Assembly: GCF_904849725.1 (NCBI RefSeq)
Contig: NC_058518.1
Location: forward strand, 512,045,225 to 512,109,224
Length of the DNA stretch: 64,000 nucleotides
Direction: 5' to 3'
DNA from: Hordeum vulgare subsp. vulgare
Taxonomy: Eukaryota > Streptophyta > Magnoliopsida > Poales > Poaceae
In this document: in pieces, positions 52,031 to 63,891 of the stretch
Layout of the letters: every line of letters starts with the position of its first letter
How positions within the stretch are numbered: position 1 is the first letter of the stretch
Notes under the pieces: generated by a model
Told to the model about the DNA's origin: nothing
The model's input: only the letters and a program-made list of their open reading frames with translations
The model's database searches: none
Made by a program: the position numbers and the translations under genes

Positions 52031-54975
52031 CTACTGGAAAAGTTTTGGAGTCCAATTACTTACCGAAACACATACCTCTTCGTTTTCAGAGTCTGAAACA
52101 GGCTGATAAACATCCCTTATGTACTCCTCTGGAGTTATGATATTGATGATATTGCTCTCAACATTTATGAGAGTACCAGAGATATAATGCTTGATTCTTT
52201 GCCCATTTACCACTCTAGGAAAATTACCTTCCGTGTTATTCATTTTGATGGCACCGGAATGATATACTTCCTCGACAACGTAGGGACCTTCCCATTTAGA
52301 GAGAAGCTTGCGTGCGAAGAATCTTAAGCGATAATTGTATAGCAGGACATAATCACCTACATTGAACTCACGTTTTTGTATTCTTTTATCGTGCCATCTC
52401 TTAACCTTTTCCTTGAACAACTTGGCATTCTCATATGCCTGGGCCCTCCATTCATCTAATGAGCTGATATCAAACAACCGTTTCTCACCGGCAAGTTAGA
52501 AATCGAAGTTGAGATCTTTGATTGCCCAATAAGCTTTCTGTTCTAGCTTAAGAGGTAAATGACATGCCTTACCGTAAAGCATTTTATACGGCGACATGCC
52601 CATGGGATTCTTATAAGCAGTCCTATAAGCCCATAGTGCATCGTCAAGTTTGCTAGACCAATTCTTCCGAGATCTATTGACAGTCTTTTCTAAGATCAAT
52701 TTGATCTCCCTATTACTCAACTCCACTTGACCACTAGACCGAGGATGATAACGAGATGCAACTCTATGGTTGACATCATACTTAGCGAGCATCTTGCGGA
52801 AAACACCATGAATGAAGTGTGAACCGCCACCAGTCATTAGATATCTAGGGACTCCAAATCTTGGGAAGATGGCTTCTTTAAGCATCTTAATAGAGGTCTG
52901 GTGATCAACATTTCTAGTGGGGATGGCTTCTGCCCACTTAGTGACATAATCAACAACAACTAAGATGTTAGTATACCCATTGGAACTCGGGAAGGGTCCC
53001 ATATAATCAAAGCCCCAGACATCAAATGGTTCAATGACAAGTGAATAGTTCATAGGCATTTCCTGACGTTTACTGATGTTCCCTATTCTTTGGCATTCGT
53101 CACAAGACAAGACAAACTTACGGGCATCCTTGAAGATAGTAGGCCAGTAGAAACTTGATTGCAATACCTTATGAGCAGTTCTATCTCCAGCATGGTGTCC
53201 TCCGTAGGCTTCGGAATGACATTTCTGCAGGATCTGTCCCTGTTCATGTTCAGGCACACAACGTCTAATAACACCATCTACTCCTTCCTTATAAAGGTGA
53301 GGATCATCCCAAAAGTAGTGTCTCAAATCAAAGAAGAATTTCTTCTTTTGCTGGTAGGTGAAACTGGGTGGTATGTATTTGGCTACGATATAGTTTGTGT
53401 AATCAGCATACCATGGTGCACTATGTGAAGTGCGGATGACATTCAGTTGCTCATCAGGAAAGCTGTCATCAATAGGTCGTGGGTCATCAAGGACATTCTC
53501 TAGCCTGGAAAAGTTATCTGCCACAGGGTTATCAACACCCTTTCGGTCAACAACGTGCAAATCAAATTTCTGTAGCAGGAGAACCCATCTGATTAGCCTA
53601 GGCTTAGCGTCCTTCTTCTCCATAAGGTACTTAATAGCAGCATGATCAGAGTGAATAATGACTTTGTAGTCAACTATATAAGATCTGAACTTTTCACATG
53701 CAAACACGACTACTAAAAATTCCTTCTCCGTAGTGGCATAGTTTCTTTGGGCACTGTCTAGAGTTTTACTAGCGTAGTGAATGACATTCAACTTCTTGTC
53801 AACTCTTTCTCCTAGAACAACACCAACAGCATAATCACTAGCATCACACATGATTTCAAAGGGCAAGTTCCAATCAGGTGGTTGAACAATTGGTGCGGTT
53901 ATCAAGGCCTTCTTAAGTATTTCGAAAGCTTCCTCACAATCCTCATGAAAAACAAAAGGGACATCCTTCTGCAAGAGGTTGGTAAGAGGCCTAGAAATAT
54001 TAGAGAAGTCTTTAATGAACCTTCTATAGAAACTAGCATGACCTAGGAAACTTCGTATACCTCTGATATCTGTGGGGCAAGGCATTTTCTCAATTGCATC
54101 AACCTTAGCCTTATCAACTTCAATGCCTTTCTCAGAGATTTTGTGTTCTAAGACGATGCCTTCATTAACCATGAAGTGGCACTTCTCCCAGTTCAGGACG
54201 AGGTTGGTATCTTTGCATCTCTGTAAGACTCGATCAAGGTTGCTGAGGCAATCGTCAAAGGAAGAACCGTAAATGGAGAAATCATCGATGAAAACCTCAG
54301 CAATATTTTCACAAAAGTCAGAGAATATTGCCATCATACATCTTTGAAAGGTGGCAGGTGCATTGCATAAGCCAAAAGGCATACGTCTATAAGCAAAGGT
54401 ACCAAAGGGGCAGGTGAAAGTGGTTTTCTCCTGATCAGATTGTGCAACAGGTATTTGGAGAAACCTGAATAACCGTCTAGAAAGCAGAAGTGTGTGTGTT
54501 TAGATAGCCTTTCTAGCATTTGGTCGATAAACGACAAAGGATAATGGTCTTTCCTGGTTGCCTTGTTCAGTTTCCGGAAGTCTATCACCATCCTATAGCC
54601 AGTAATAATCCTCTGTGGGATTAGTTCATTCTTATCATTAGGAACGACGGTGATACCTCCCTTCTTGGATACGCAATGCACTGGACTTACCCAATCGCTA
54701 TGAGCAACAAGATAAATGATTCCTGCTTCCAGAAGCTTTAATATTTCTTTTCTCACGACCTCTTTCATCCTAGGATTTAATCTCCGTTGATGATCAGCAA
54801 CTGGCTTAGAATCAGGATCGGGTTTAATCTTGTGCTGACATAGAGTGGGACTAATACCCTTAAGATCATCAAGAGTATATCCAATAGCAGCATGGTGCTT
54901 CCTCAATGTTTTTAATAACTTCTTCTCTTCGTGATTCGAGAGGTGAGCACTAATAATAACAGGATATATCTCCTT
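52031..54975 (-). pseudogene. Gypsy element 1 pol (RT, RNase H, integrase), broken
   Basis: Continues the gag frame after two TAG stops (55012-55014, 54976-54978). The RT begins around IKPDPDSKPV, with VIDFRKLNKAT and [10 protein letters not shown]; a one-base deletion near 54462 shifts the frame, and it continues with [16 protein letters not shown] and the catalytic FIDD (usually FMDD/YIDD). RNase H ([11 protein letters not shown]), an integrase HHCC zinc domain ([12 protein letters not shown] ... CDECQ) and the DDE core follow. The second catalytic Asp is Gly here (codon 52829-52831), while element 2 keeps Asp. A TAA at 52496-52498 precedes the C-terminal chromodomain-less tail (KWEGPYVVEEVY), which ends at 52031. 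Confidence 0.88.
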
Positions 54976-55011
54976 CTAATCAAGATGGGCATACTTAAGA
55001 GTATCTGGTAA

Positions 55012-56808
55012 CTATTTTAGCTCGAACACAGGATCACCCTTTGGTGGGGGAGGATCCCCAAGCAGTTCAACGTGCAGATTATTCTTAAGAATAGGATATT
55101 GTTCTAAAAAATTTTTATGTATCTCATCTCTTTCACCCATATGCATATCATTTTCATGCTCAAGCAGATATTGCTCCAAAGGATCCGTAGGAGGTACGAC
55201 AATAGAGGAAAGAGAAATGATTTCATCCCTACCAGATGACTCTTTTTCATGGGGTTGTCTTCCAAACTTGGAGAAGTTAAATTCATGAGACACACCCTCG
55301 AAACTAACAGTGACAGTCTGTTTAATGCAATCGATATGAGCATTGACAGTGTTGAGAAATGGTCTACCAAATATGATGGGACAAAAGCTATCTTGTGCAG
55401 TAACAAGGACGAGGAAATCTGTAGGATACTTTGTCTTACCACACAGGACTTCTACGTCTCTCACAATTCCCACAAGGCAGATAGTGTCTCTATTAGCTAG
55501 CGTAATAGTGACATCAATGGGTTCTAACTCAGCAGGTGCAATCTCATCTTTGATTTCATCATAAAGGGACCGGGGTATTGCACTAACACTAGCACCCATA
55601 TCACATAAACCATGATAACAGTGATCTCCTATCTTGACAGAAACAACAGGCAGGCCAACTACAGGTCCGAATTTGTCTTTCGCGTGAGGTTTAGCAATTC
55701 TAGCGGAGTCCTCACAGAATTTGATAACATGCCCATCTATGTCTTCAGCTAAGAGATCTTTGATAATAGCAACACTAGGTTCAACTCTAATTTCCTCAGG
55801 GGGTGCAAGTGCCCTAATGTAGCCCCTACGTATCACAGTTGGTGCTTTAGAATAATCCTTTTTCCTAGCAGGGTAAGGTGGTTTCTCAGTGTAGGCACAA
55901 GGAACAATAGGATCATTATAGGAAATGACTTTCTCTTCAACTAGAATGGATTTAACTATGTTGACTTCTATAGGAGTATGATACTTAAACCACTTCTCTT
56001 TGGGAAGATCAATATGAGCAGCAAAAGATTCACATAGAGAAGCTACTATCTCAGAGTCAAGTCCATACTTAGCGCTAAAATCTCTAGAAGTGTTTGTTTC
56101 AACAAAATATTTAACGGAATCAAACTGGAAATTCATACTTGACTCCTTACCTTCTTCAAGCTCCCAATCTTTAGAGTTACGTTTGATTCTTTCCAATAAA
56201 TTCCACTTGTGGTCAATATCCTTCTTCATAAAAGAACCGGTACAAGAAGTGTCAAGCATGGTACGATCTTCAAGAAAAAGCCGAGCATAAAAGTTTTGAG
56301 TGATAATTTCTCTCGAGAGCTCATGATTGGGGCATGAATATAGCATTGATTTAAGCCTCCCCCAAGCTTGAGCTATGCTTTCCCTATCACGAGGCCAAAA
56401 GTTATAAATATAATTCCGATCACGATGTACTAAATGCATAGGATAAAAGTTTTGATGAAATTCCAATTTCAACCGATTGTAGTCCCATGATCCAGTATCA
56501 TCACACAGCCTATACAATGTCAACGCCTTATCCTTCAAAGATAAAGGAAAGACTTTCTTCTTTACCTCATCCTTGGGGAAACCTGCAAGCTTAAATAAAC
56601 CACAAACTTCATCTACATAGATTAGATGCAAGTCTGGATGTGATGATCCATATCCTCTAAAAGGATTAGCCAGCAGTTTCTCAAGCATACCCGAAGGAAT
56701 TTCATAAAAGATATTTTCAGTAGGTACCTTAGGTTGAGGAGAAACTCCTCGTGCCTCCGTTCGTGGTGAAGATACCCCGAACAAATTCCTCAAAGGAACA
56801 GTTTCCAT
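55012..56808 (-). CDS. Gypsy element 1 gag and protease, open frame
   Basis: 598 codons from ATG 56808 (METVPLRNLFG) to TAG 55012. The N-terminal half is the gag (retrotrans_gag: FPLSLKDKALTLYRL, RESIAQAWGRLKSML). The C-terminal half is a retropepsin-like aspartic protease (VSVKIGDHCYHGLCDMGASV, then IIFGRPFLNT) with the DxGAS active-site loop. The TAG at its end lies within a frame that runs on into RT, so it looks like a mutation truncating a longer gag-pol, although a natural gag stop cannot be excluded. I see no CCHC knuckle. Confidence 0.85.
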   Translation of the reverse strand: METVPLRNLFGVSSPRTEARGVSPQPKVPTENIFYEIPSGMLEKLLANPFRGYGSSHPDLHLIYVDEVCGLFKLAGFPKDEVKKKVFPLSLKDKALTLYRLCDDTGSWDYNRLKLEFHQNFYPMHLVHRDRNYIYNFWPRDRESIAQAWGRLKSMLYSCPNHELSREIITQNFYARLFLEDRTMLDTSCTGSFMKKDIDHKWNLLERIKRNSKDWELEEGKESSMNFQFDSVKYFVETNTSRDFSAKYGLDSEIVASLCESFAAHIDLPKEKWFKYHTPIEVNIVKSILVEEKVISYNDPIVPCAYTEKPPYPARKKDYSKAPTVIRRGYIRALAPPEEIRVEPSVAIIKDLLAEDIDGHVIKFCEDSARIAKPHAKDKFGPVVGLPVVSVKIGDHCYHGLCDMGASVSAIPRSLYDEIKDEIAPAELEPIDVTITLANRDTICLVGIVRDVEVLCGKTKYPTDFLVLVTAQDSFCPIIFGRPFLNTVNAHIDCIKQTVTVSFEGVSHEFNFSKFGRQPHEKESSGRDEIISLSSIVVPPTDPLEQYLLEHENDMHMGERDEIHKNFLEQYPILKNNLHVELLGDPPPPKGDPVFELK

Positions 56809-56885
56809 AGTGACAAGTGACAATAAATTTCAGCACAGTATATAAATGTTTCCTTACCAAATTCCACTTACCAAAGGCGCTTCAC

Positions 56886-56903
56886 TCCCCGGCGACGGCG
56901 CCA
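56886..56903 (-). promoter_or_regulatory. Primer-binding site of gypsy element 1 (tRNA-Asp type)
   Basis: The minus strand reads TGGCGCCGTCGCCGGGGA, complementary to the 3' end of plant tRNA-Asp (one mismatch from TGGCGCCGTTGCCGGGGA), 11 bases inside the 5' LTR. This primer is typical of Athila/Tat-lineage gypsy elements. Confidence 0.85.
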
Positions 56904-56914
56904 GAAAAGATTCT

Positions 56915-58125
56915 TGATGACCCACAAGTATAGGGGATCAATCGTAGTCCTTTTGATAAGTAAGAGTGTCGAACCCAACGAGGAGCAGAAGGCTATGATA
57001 AACGGTTTTCAGCAAGGTAATAACTGCAAGCACTGAAAGTAGCGGTAACAAGTGATGGTGTAGCGAGGTGAAACGTAGCAAGCGAAAAGTAACAAGGAAC
57101 AAGAGTAGCAACGGTGCAGCAAAGTGGCCCAATACATTTTGTAGCAAGGGACAAGCCTGAAAAAGGCTTATAGGAGGAAAAACGCTCCCGAGGACACACA
57201 AGAATTTCTGTCATGCTAGTTTCATCATGATCATATGATTCGCGTTCGTTACTTTGATAGTTTGATATGTGGGTGGACCGGCGCTTGGGTACTGCCCTTA
57301 CTGGGACAAGCATCCCACTTATGATTAACCCCTCTCGCAAGCATCCGCAACTACGAAAGAAGAATTAAGACAACGTCTAACCATAGCATTAAACTAGTGG
57401 ATCCAAATAAGCCCCTTACGAAGCAACACATAGATTGAGGTTTCAGCTTCTGTCACTCTAGCAACCCATCATCTACTTACTACTCCCCAATGCCTTCCTC
57501 CAGGGCCAAATATGGTGAAGTGTTATGTAGTCGACGTTCACATAACACCACTAGAGTAGAAACAACATACAACATATCAAAATACCGAACGAATACCAAA
57601 TTCACATGACTATTAATAGCAAGACTTATCCCATGTCCTCAGGAACAAAAGTAACTACTCACAAAGCATAATCATGATCATGATCAGAGGTGTAATGAGT
57701 AGCATCAAGGATCTGAACATAAACTCTTCCACCAAGTAATCCAACTAACATCAACTACAAAGAGTAATCAACACCACTAGCAACCTTACAAGTACCAATC
57801 GGAGTCGCGAGACGGAGATTGGTTACAAGAGATGAAGTAGGATTTGGAGATGAGATGGGGCTGATGAAGATGTTGATGGTGACGAGTCCCCTCTGATGAG
57901 AGGAGTGTTGGTGATGACGATGGCGACGATTTCCCCCTCCGGGAGGGAAGTTTCCCCGGCAGGATCGTACTGCCGGAGCTCTTGATTGGTTCTGCTCAAG
58001 TTTCGCCTCGTGGTGGCAGAGAATCCATGAGAAAGCTCCACCCTGATGTTTTTCCGGACGAAACCCTTCATATAGCAGAAGAGGGGGGCCAGTGGGCCAC
58101 CAGGGTGCCCACAAGCCCTGTTGCG
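56915..58125 (-). repeat. 5' LTR of gypsy element 1, cut by element 2
   Basis: Matches 48262 to about 49480 of the 3' LTR. The remaining roughly 310 bp (the LTR start) are displaced beyond the inserted element 2, outside the window. TTGCG at 58121-58125 is the candidate duplication of that insertion. Confidence 0.9.
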
Positions 58126-59654
58126 TGATGACCCACAAGTATAGGGGATCAATCGTAGTTCTTTCGATAAGTAAGAGTGTCGAACCCAACGAGGAGCAGA
58201 AGGCTCTGATAAACGGATTTCAGCAAGGTAATAATTACAAGCACTGAAAGTAGCGGTAACAAGTGATTATGTAGCGAGGTGAAACGTAGCAAGGAAAGAG
58301 TAACAAGTACTAAGTAGAACCAACGGTGCAGCAAGTGGCCCAATCCCTTTTGTAGCAAGGGACAAGCCTGAACAAAGTCTTATAGGAGGAAAAACGCTCC
58401 CGAGGACACACGGGAATTTCTGTCATGCTAGTTTCATCATGTTCATATGATTCGCGTTCGTTAATTTGATAGTTTGATATGTGGGTGGACCGGCGCTTGG
58501 GTACTGCCCTTACTTGGAAAAGCATCCCATTTATGATTAACCTCTCTCGCAAGCATCCGCAACTACAAAAGAAGAATTAAGACAAAGTCTAACCATAGCA
58601 TTAAACTAGTGGATCCAAATCAGCCCCTCACGAAGCAACGCATAGACTGGGGGTTTAAGCTTCTGTCACTCCAGCAACCCGTCATCTACTTACTACTTCC
58701 CAATGCCTTCCTCTAGGCCCAACTATGGTGAAGTGTTATGTAGTCTACGTTCACATAACACCACTAGAGGAGAAACAACATACAACATATCAAAATACCG
58801 AACGAATATCAAATTCACATGACTATTATCAGCATGACTTATCCCATGTCCTCAGGAACAAAAGTAACTACTCACAAGACATAATCATAATCATGACCAG
58901 AGGTGTAATGAACAGCATCAAGGATCTGAACATAAACTCTTCCACCAAATAATCCAACTAGCATAAACTACAAAGAGTAATCAACACTACTAGCAACCTT
59001 ACAAGTACCAATCGGAGTCGCGAGACGAAGATTGGCTACAAGAGATGAACTAGCGATTGGAGAGGAGATGGTGCTCATGAAGATGTTGGTGAAGATGCCT
59101 CCCCTCCAATGAGAGTAGTATTGGTGATGACGATGGCGACGATTTCCCCCTCCGGGAGGGAAATTTCCCCGGCAGGATCATCCTGCCAGAGCTCTAGATT
59201 GGATCTGCTCAAGTTCCACCTCGTGGCGGCGGCGAAAGCACGAAAAAGCTCCCGATTGATTTTTTTTCCAGACCAGGATGCTTCATATAGCAAAAGAGGG
59301 GGGCTAGCGGGCCTTCAAGCAGCCCACAAGCTTGCCCACCGCCACCAGGGGGTGGTTGCGGAGTGGGGGCTTGTGGGGCCCTGGTGGCCCCCCTCCGGTA
59401 GTTCTTTCGCCCAGTATTTTTAATATATTCCAGAAAAAATCCACGTAAATTTTCAGGGCATTTGGAGATGTACAGAATAGTGGACTAGGATTTTCTCCTT
59501 TTCCAGTCTAGAATTCCAGCTGCCTGAATTCTCCCTCTTCAAATAATCCTTCAAAATAAGAGAGAAAAGGCATAAATATGGTACCACAAGTAATATAATA
59601 GCCCAAAAAACAATAAATATCAACATGAAAGCATGATGCAAAATGGACGTATCA
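58126..59654 (-). repeat. 3' LTR of gypsy element 2 (1,529 bp)
   Basis: Complete LTR with the same ends as 48262-49792 (TGATACGTCC start at 59654, GGGTCATCA end at 58126). It starts abruptly within the element 1 LTR after TTGCG. Confidence 0.93.
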
Positions 59655-61190
59655 ACTCCCCCAAGCTTAGACCTCGCTTGTCCTCAAGTGAAAACCAAGT
59701 TCCATAAACATGTCCACATGTTGAGGGAAGAAGGTGTCGATAAAACATAATACGGACACGAGGGCATCATGATCACACATAGAAAAGCAGTACATCATAA
59801 AGATTCTTATGGGAAAGCAACAATTCCTTCACAAAGCAAAGCATGAAGCAAAAACCTTACCGAGAAGTAACCAACAACAGTCCATTGTCATTGAAGCAAT
59901 TGCAATTTATCACAACATCAGAAGGAGTCAAATAAGGGCTTGTAAGGCAAACCCACATACTCAATCATCTCTTTTGTTTTCCACAATTGTTACAACTCAC
60001 GTGGTACTCATGGTGTCAAAGTTTCAGCTGGACACAGAGGAAGATAGGGACTTATAGTTTTGCCTCCCAACGGTTTACCTCAAGGGTAAAGTCAACAATA
60101 ATAAAGCATGAGTACTCAATTCCAAGTTGATATATGAATATAGATCTTTCCCAAACATGTGACGGTAGCCAAGACAAAGGCAAAAAGGGAATTGGTGATG
60201 ATCACCATGACTCTTTCAAGGGTAAAAAGTAAAGGCACAAGATAGGCCCTTCGCAGAGGGAAGTAGAGGTTGTGATGCGCTTTTGAGGTTTGGATGCGTG
60301 TCCTCTTAGTGCAGAGGAACGTCACTTTATATTGCCTCCTATGATAAAGAACTTTATTATGCAGTCTGTCGCTTTTATGTCTTCCCCACCACATGTTCGT
60401 ACAAAGCTTATTTTCCACACACTAATAGATCATACATATTAGAGAGAAATTTTTATTGCTTGCACCGATGACAACTTACTTGAAGGATCTTATTCAATCC
60501 ATAGATAGGTATGGTGGACTCTCATGGCAAAACTGGTTGGAGGTTTATGGATGCACAAGTAGTATCTCTACTTGGTGCAGGAGTTTTGGCTAATATGAGG
60601 TGGAATCAATCGTCACATGCTAAGGGATCTCTAATCATATAACATTGTTTGGAACCAAGCAAACACAATTCATTATGTTGTCTTCCTTGTCCAACATCTA
60701 CTCCTAGGCATGTAATAGTTTGGTGAGTGCTCACAATTGTAAAAAGTGTCTATGATGATATATTTATATGTGAACCTCTCTTTCCTTATTACTTCTTATT
60801 AATTGCAACAATGACTGAGGTCTGTGTTGATTTATTCTCAACAAGTTTCAATCATCATACGTGTCATAAGTGAATTTATCAGTTTCCATAAGATCGTCTC
60901 ATGATCTTTCATGTTATCGTTCGTTTCATACTATTGATCATGGCACAAAGCAAAGCCCTTGACTATGACACTCTTTATTATATAGCTCGTAAGCTCGAAT
61001 ACATCGGGCGAGAGACAAAAGCAAAAGACTCAAACTAAAAAAAACTAAAGACTTATTCCTCTAAAAGAAGAAATAAAAACTGAAAAGGAAAGAACTAAAA
61101 CAAAGGTAAAAGCAAAAGATATAAAGGTGATACGATACAAGGGCAACTCCCCCAAGCTTGGCAGAAGCCAAGGGAATTGCCCATACCAAT
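59655..61190 (-). other. Polypurine tract and noncoding 3' region of gypsy element 2
   Basis: AAGCTTGGGGGAGT (minus) lies at 59655-59668, then about 1.5 kb collinear with 49807-51332. It has no conserved reading frame. Confidence 0.65.
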
Positions 61191-61255
61191 GCTTAGTTGT
61201 CTTCCTTTGGTGGTGATGGTGTTGTTGTTGGAGTAGTCTTGAGCTTGTCTAATTT

Positions 61256-61606
61256 CTACTTGAGCAAAAAGTTCTGCTCCCTTAGATCGTCATTTTCCTC
61301 GTCAAGTTTCAACACTTTATGGCAAAGCTCCCGCTTACTCTCCTGCAAGAAACGAGAGGGTATAAATATGGTCTTAGGCTTCTTCCTGGAGTTGGGGAGG
61401 CTTGACTTCTTGAACTCCACATGGGTGTTTGCAGGTTGAGGTAGAGGAGCCTCCTCTTCATCGGAACTCGTTTGTTCCTTCCCCTTGGGCTCATAGTCTT
61501 CTTCCTCATCAGTGGTCCAGCCATATGGTTCCAAGTCCCCATTAATCCTAGAGTTAGCACGATCATCGGCCACATAGATCTCTTCTTCTGAATCTTGAGA
61601 AGACAT
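61256..61606 (-). pseudogene. Extra ORF of gypsy element 2, C-terminally truncated
   Basis: 116 codons from ATG 61606 (MSSQDSEEEI), homologous to 51333-51749 with the GDLEPYGWTTDEEED block and the SSLPNSRKK linker. A TAG replaces the Trp codon of copy 1 (HWKLNKLK). Beyond the stop the frame still encodes the remaining coiled-coil and Pro-rich tail to about 61197, so it is one nonsense change from full length. Confidence 0.65.
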
Positions 61607-61890
61607 CTTGACCTAAATCTGCGACACACAACAAGCTCGAAACGAAAATAGAGGAAAACTGCGCGATACGGAGATCAAAACCTTCAGGCGACTATATATT
61701 GATTTTTTCTGGGCCAGAAGTAGTCCTCCACAAGAAAACGGAGTCCGAGAGGCACACGAGGTGCCCAAAAGCTTGCCCACCGCCACCAGGGGGGTGGTGA
61801 CGGAGTGGGCCCTTGTGGCTGCCTCGTTTGCTCTCCGGACTGCTTTTTATTTTTCTAATTTTCCAAAAATTCCAAAACTGAGGAAATTTC

Positions 61891-63891
61891 CTATTGGAAA
61901 AGTATCGGAGTCCAATTTCTTGCCGAAACAGATACGTCTTCGTTTTCAAGGTCTGAAACAGGCTGATAAACATCCCTTATGTACTCCTCTGGAGTTATGA
62001 CATTGATGATTTTGGTCTCAACATTTATGGGAGTACCAGAGATGTAATGCTTGATTCTTTGCCCATTTACCACTCTAGGAAAATTTCCTTCCGTGTTATT
62101 GATTTTGATGACAGCGTAACGATATACTTCCTCGACAACATAGGGACCTTCCCATTTAGAGAGAAGCTTGCCTGCAAAGAATCTCAAACGAGAATTCTAT
62201 AGCAAGACATAATCACCTACATTGAACTCTAGTTTCTGTATTCGTTTGGCGTGCCATATCTTAACCTTTTCCTTGAACAACCTGGCATTCTCATATGCCT
62301 AGGCTCTCCATTCATCTAATGAGCTGATATCAAACAACCGCTTCTCACCGGCAAGTTTGAAATCAAAGTTGAGCTCTTTGATTGTCCAATAAGCTTTGTG
62401 TTCCAGCTCAAGAGGTAAATGACATGCCTTACCGTAAACCATTTTATACGGTGACATGCCCATGGGATTCTTATAAGCAGTCCTATAAGCCCATAGTGCA
62501 TCGTCAAGTTTGCTAGACCAGTTCTTTCGAGATCTATTGACGGTATTTTGTAGGATCAACTTGATCTCCCTATTACTCAACTCAACTTGACCACTAGACT
62601 GAGGATCATAAGGAGATGCAACTCTATGGTTGACATCATACTTAGCCAGCATCTTGTGGAAAACACCATGAATGAAGTGTGAACCGCCATCAGTCGTCAA
62701 GCATCTAGGGACTCCAAATCTTGGGAATATGACTTCTTTAAGCATCTTAATAGAGGTGTGGTGATCAACATTTTTAGTGGGGATAGTTTCTACCCACTTA
62801 GTAACGTAATCCACAGCAACTAACATGTGAGTGTACCCATTGGAACTCGGGAAGGGTCCCATATAATCAAAGCCCCAGACATCAAATGGTTCAATGACAA
62901 GTGAATAGTTCATAGGCATCTCTTGACGCTTACTGATGTTCCCTATCCTTTGGCATTCGTCACAAGACAAGACAAACTTACGGGCATCCTTGAAGCGAGT
63001 GGGCCAATAGAAACCTAATTGCAATACCTTATGGGCAGTTCTATCTCCAGCATGGTGTCCTCCGTAGGCTTTGGAATGACACTTCTGCAGGATCTCTCCC
63101 TGTTCAAGTTCAGGCACACAACGTCTAATAACACCATCTACTCCTTCCTTATAAAGGTGAGCATCATCCCAAAAGTAGTGTCTCAAATCAAAGAAGAATT
63201 TCTTCTTTTGTTGATAGGTGAAACTGGGTGGTATGTATTTGGCTACAATAAAGTTTGCATAATCGGCATACCACGGTGCACTAAGTGAAGTGCGGATGAC
63301 ATTTAATTGCTCATCAGGAAGGCTGTCATCAATTCGTAGTGGGTCATCGAGGACATTCTCTAGGCTAGACAAGTTATCTGCTACAGGGTTATCAGCACCC
63401 TTTCGGGCAATGACGTGCAAATCAAATTCCTGTAGCAGGAGAACCCATTTGATCAGCCTAGGCATAGCGTCCTTCTTCTGCATGAGGTACTTAATAGAAG
63501 CATGATCAGAGTGAATAGTGACTTTGGAGTCAACTATGTAAGATCTGAACTTTTCACATGCAAACACGACTGCTAAAAATTCCTTTTCCGGCATAGTTTC
63601 TTTGGGCACTGTCTAGAGTTTTACTAGCGTATTGAATGACATTCAACTTCTTGTCAACTCTTTGTCCTAGAACAGCACCAACAGCATAATCACTAGCGTC
63701 ACACATGATTTCAAAGGGCAAGTTCCAGTCAGGTGGTTGAACAATAGGTGCGGTTACCAAAGCCTTCTTAAGCATTTCGAATGCTTCCTCACAATCCTCA
63801 TCAAAAACAAAAGGAACATCCTTCTGCAAGAGGTTGGTAAGAGGCCTAGAAATCTTAGAGAAGTCTTTAATGAACCTTCTGTAGAAACCAG
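61891..63891 (-). pseudogene. Gypsy element 2 pol fragment (RNase H, integrase), broken
   Basis: The main open piece (63609-62299) holds the RNase H end, the HHCC zinc domain ([12 protein letters not shown] ... CDECQ) and the integrase core with an intact Asp (LTTDGGSHF) and Glu (SGQVELSN). Lesions: a 5-bp deletion near 63590 relative to element 1, TAG at 62299-62301 where element 1 has CAG, and TAG at 62197-62199 where element 1 has TAC. Upstream of 63609 the RT/RNase H connection ([21 protein letters not shown]) continues in another frame until the copia insertion at 63892. Confidence 0.88.

Larger units (their letters stand above)
48262..58125 (-). mobile_element. Gypsy element 1 (Athila-like), degenerate
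   Basis: Minus-oriented. 3' LTR 48262-49792, polypurine tract, about 1.5 kb noncoding, an extra ORF (51333-51749), pol, gag, tRNA-Asp primer site and a truncated 5' LTR (56915-58125). The pol region has stops, a one-base deletion and a lost integrase Asp. LTRs differ by several percent in the part compared, so it is older than the LARD/BARE nest. The LTR end TGATACGTCCATTTTGCATC is one of the commonest LTR termini in Triticeae; I do not commit to a family name (Sabrina, Fatima and others share this type). Confidence 0.92.
58126..63891 (-). mobile_element. Gypsy element 2, same family, nested in the LTR of element 1; partial
   Basis: Minus-oriented. 3' LTR 58126-59654, polypurine tract, noncoding region, extra ORF and the pol C-terminal two thirds. 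It is cut at 63892 by a BARE/Angela LTR, and its gag and 5' LTR are beyond the window. It inserted into the 5' LTR of element 1, so it is younger than element 1. Confidence 0.9.
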
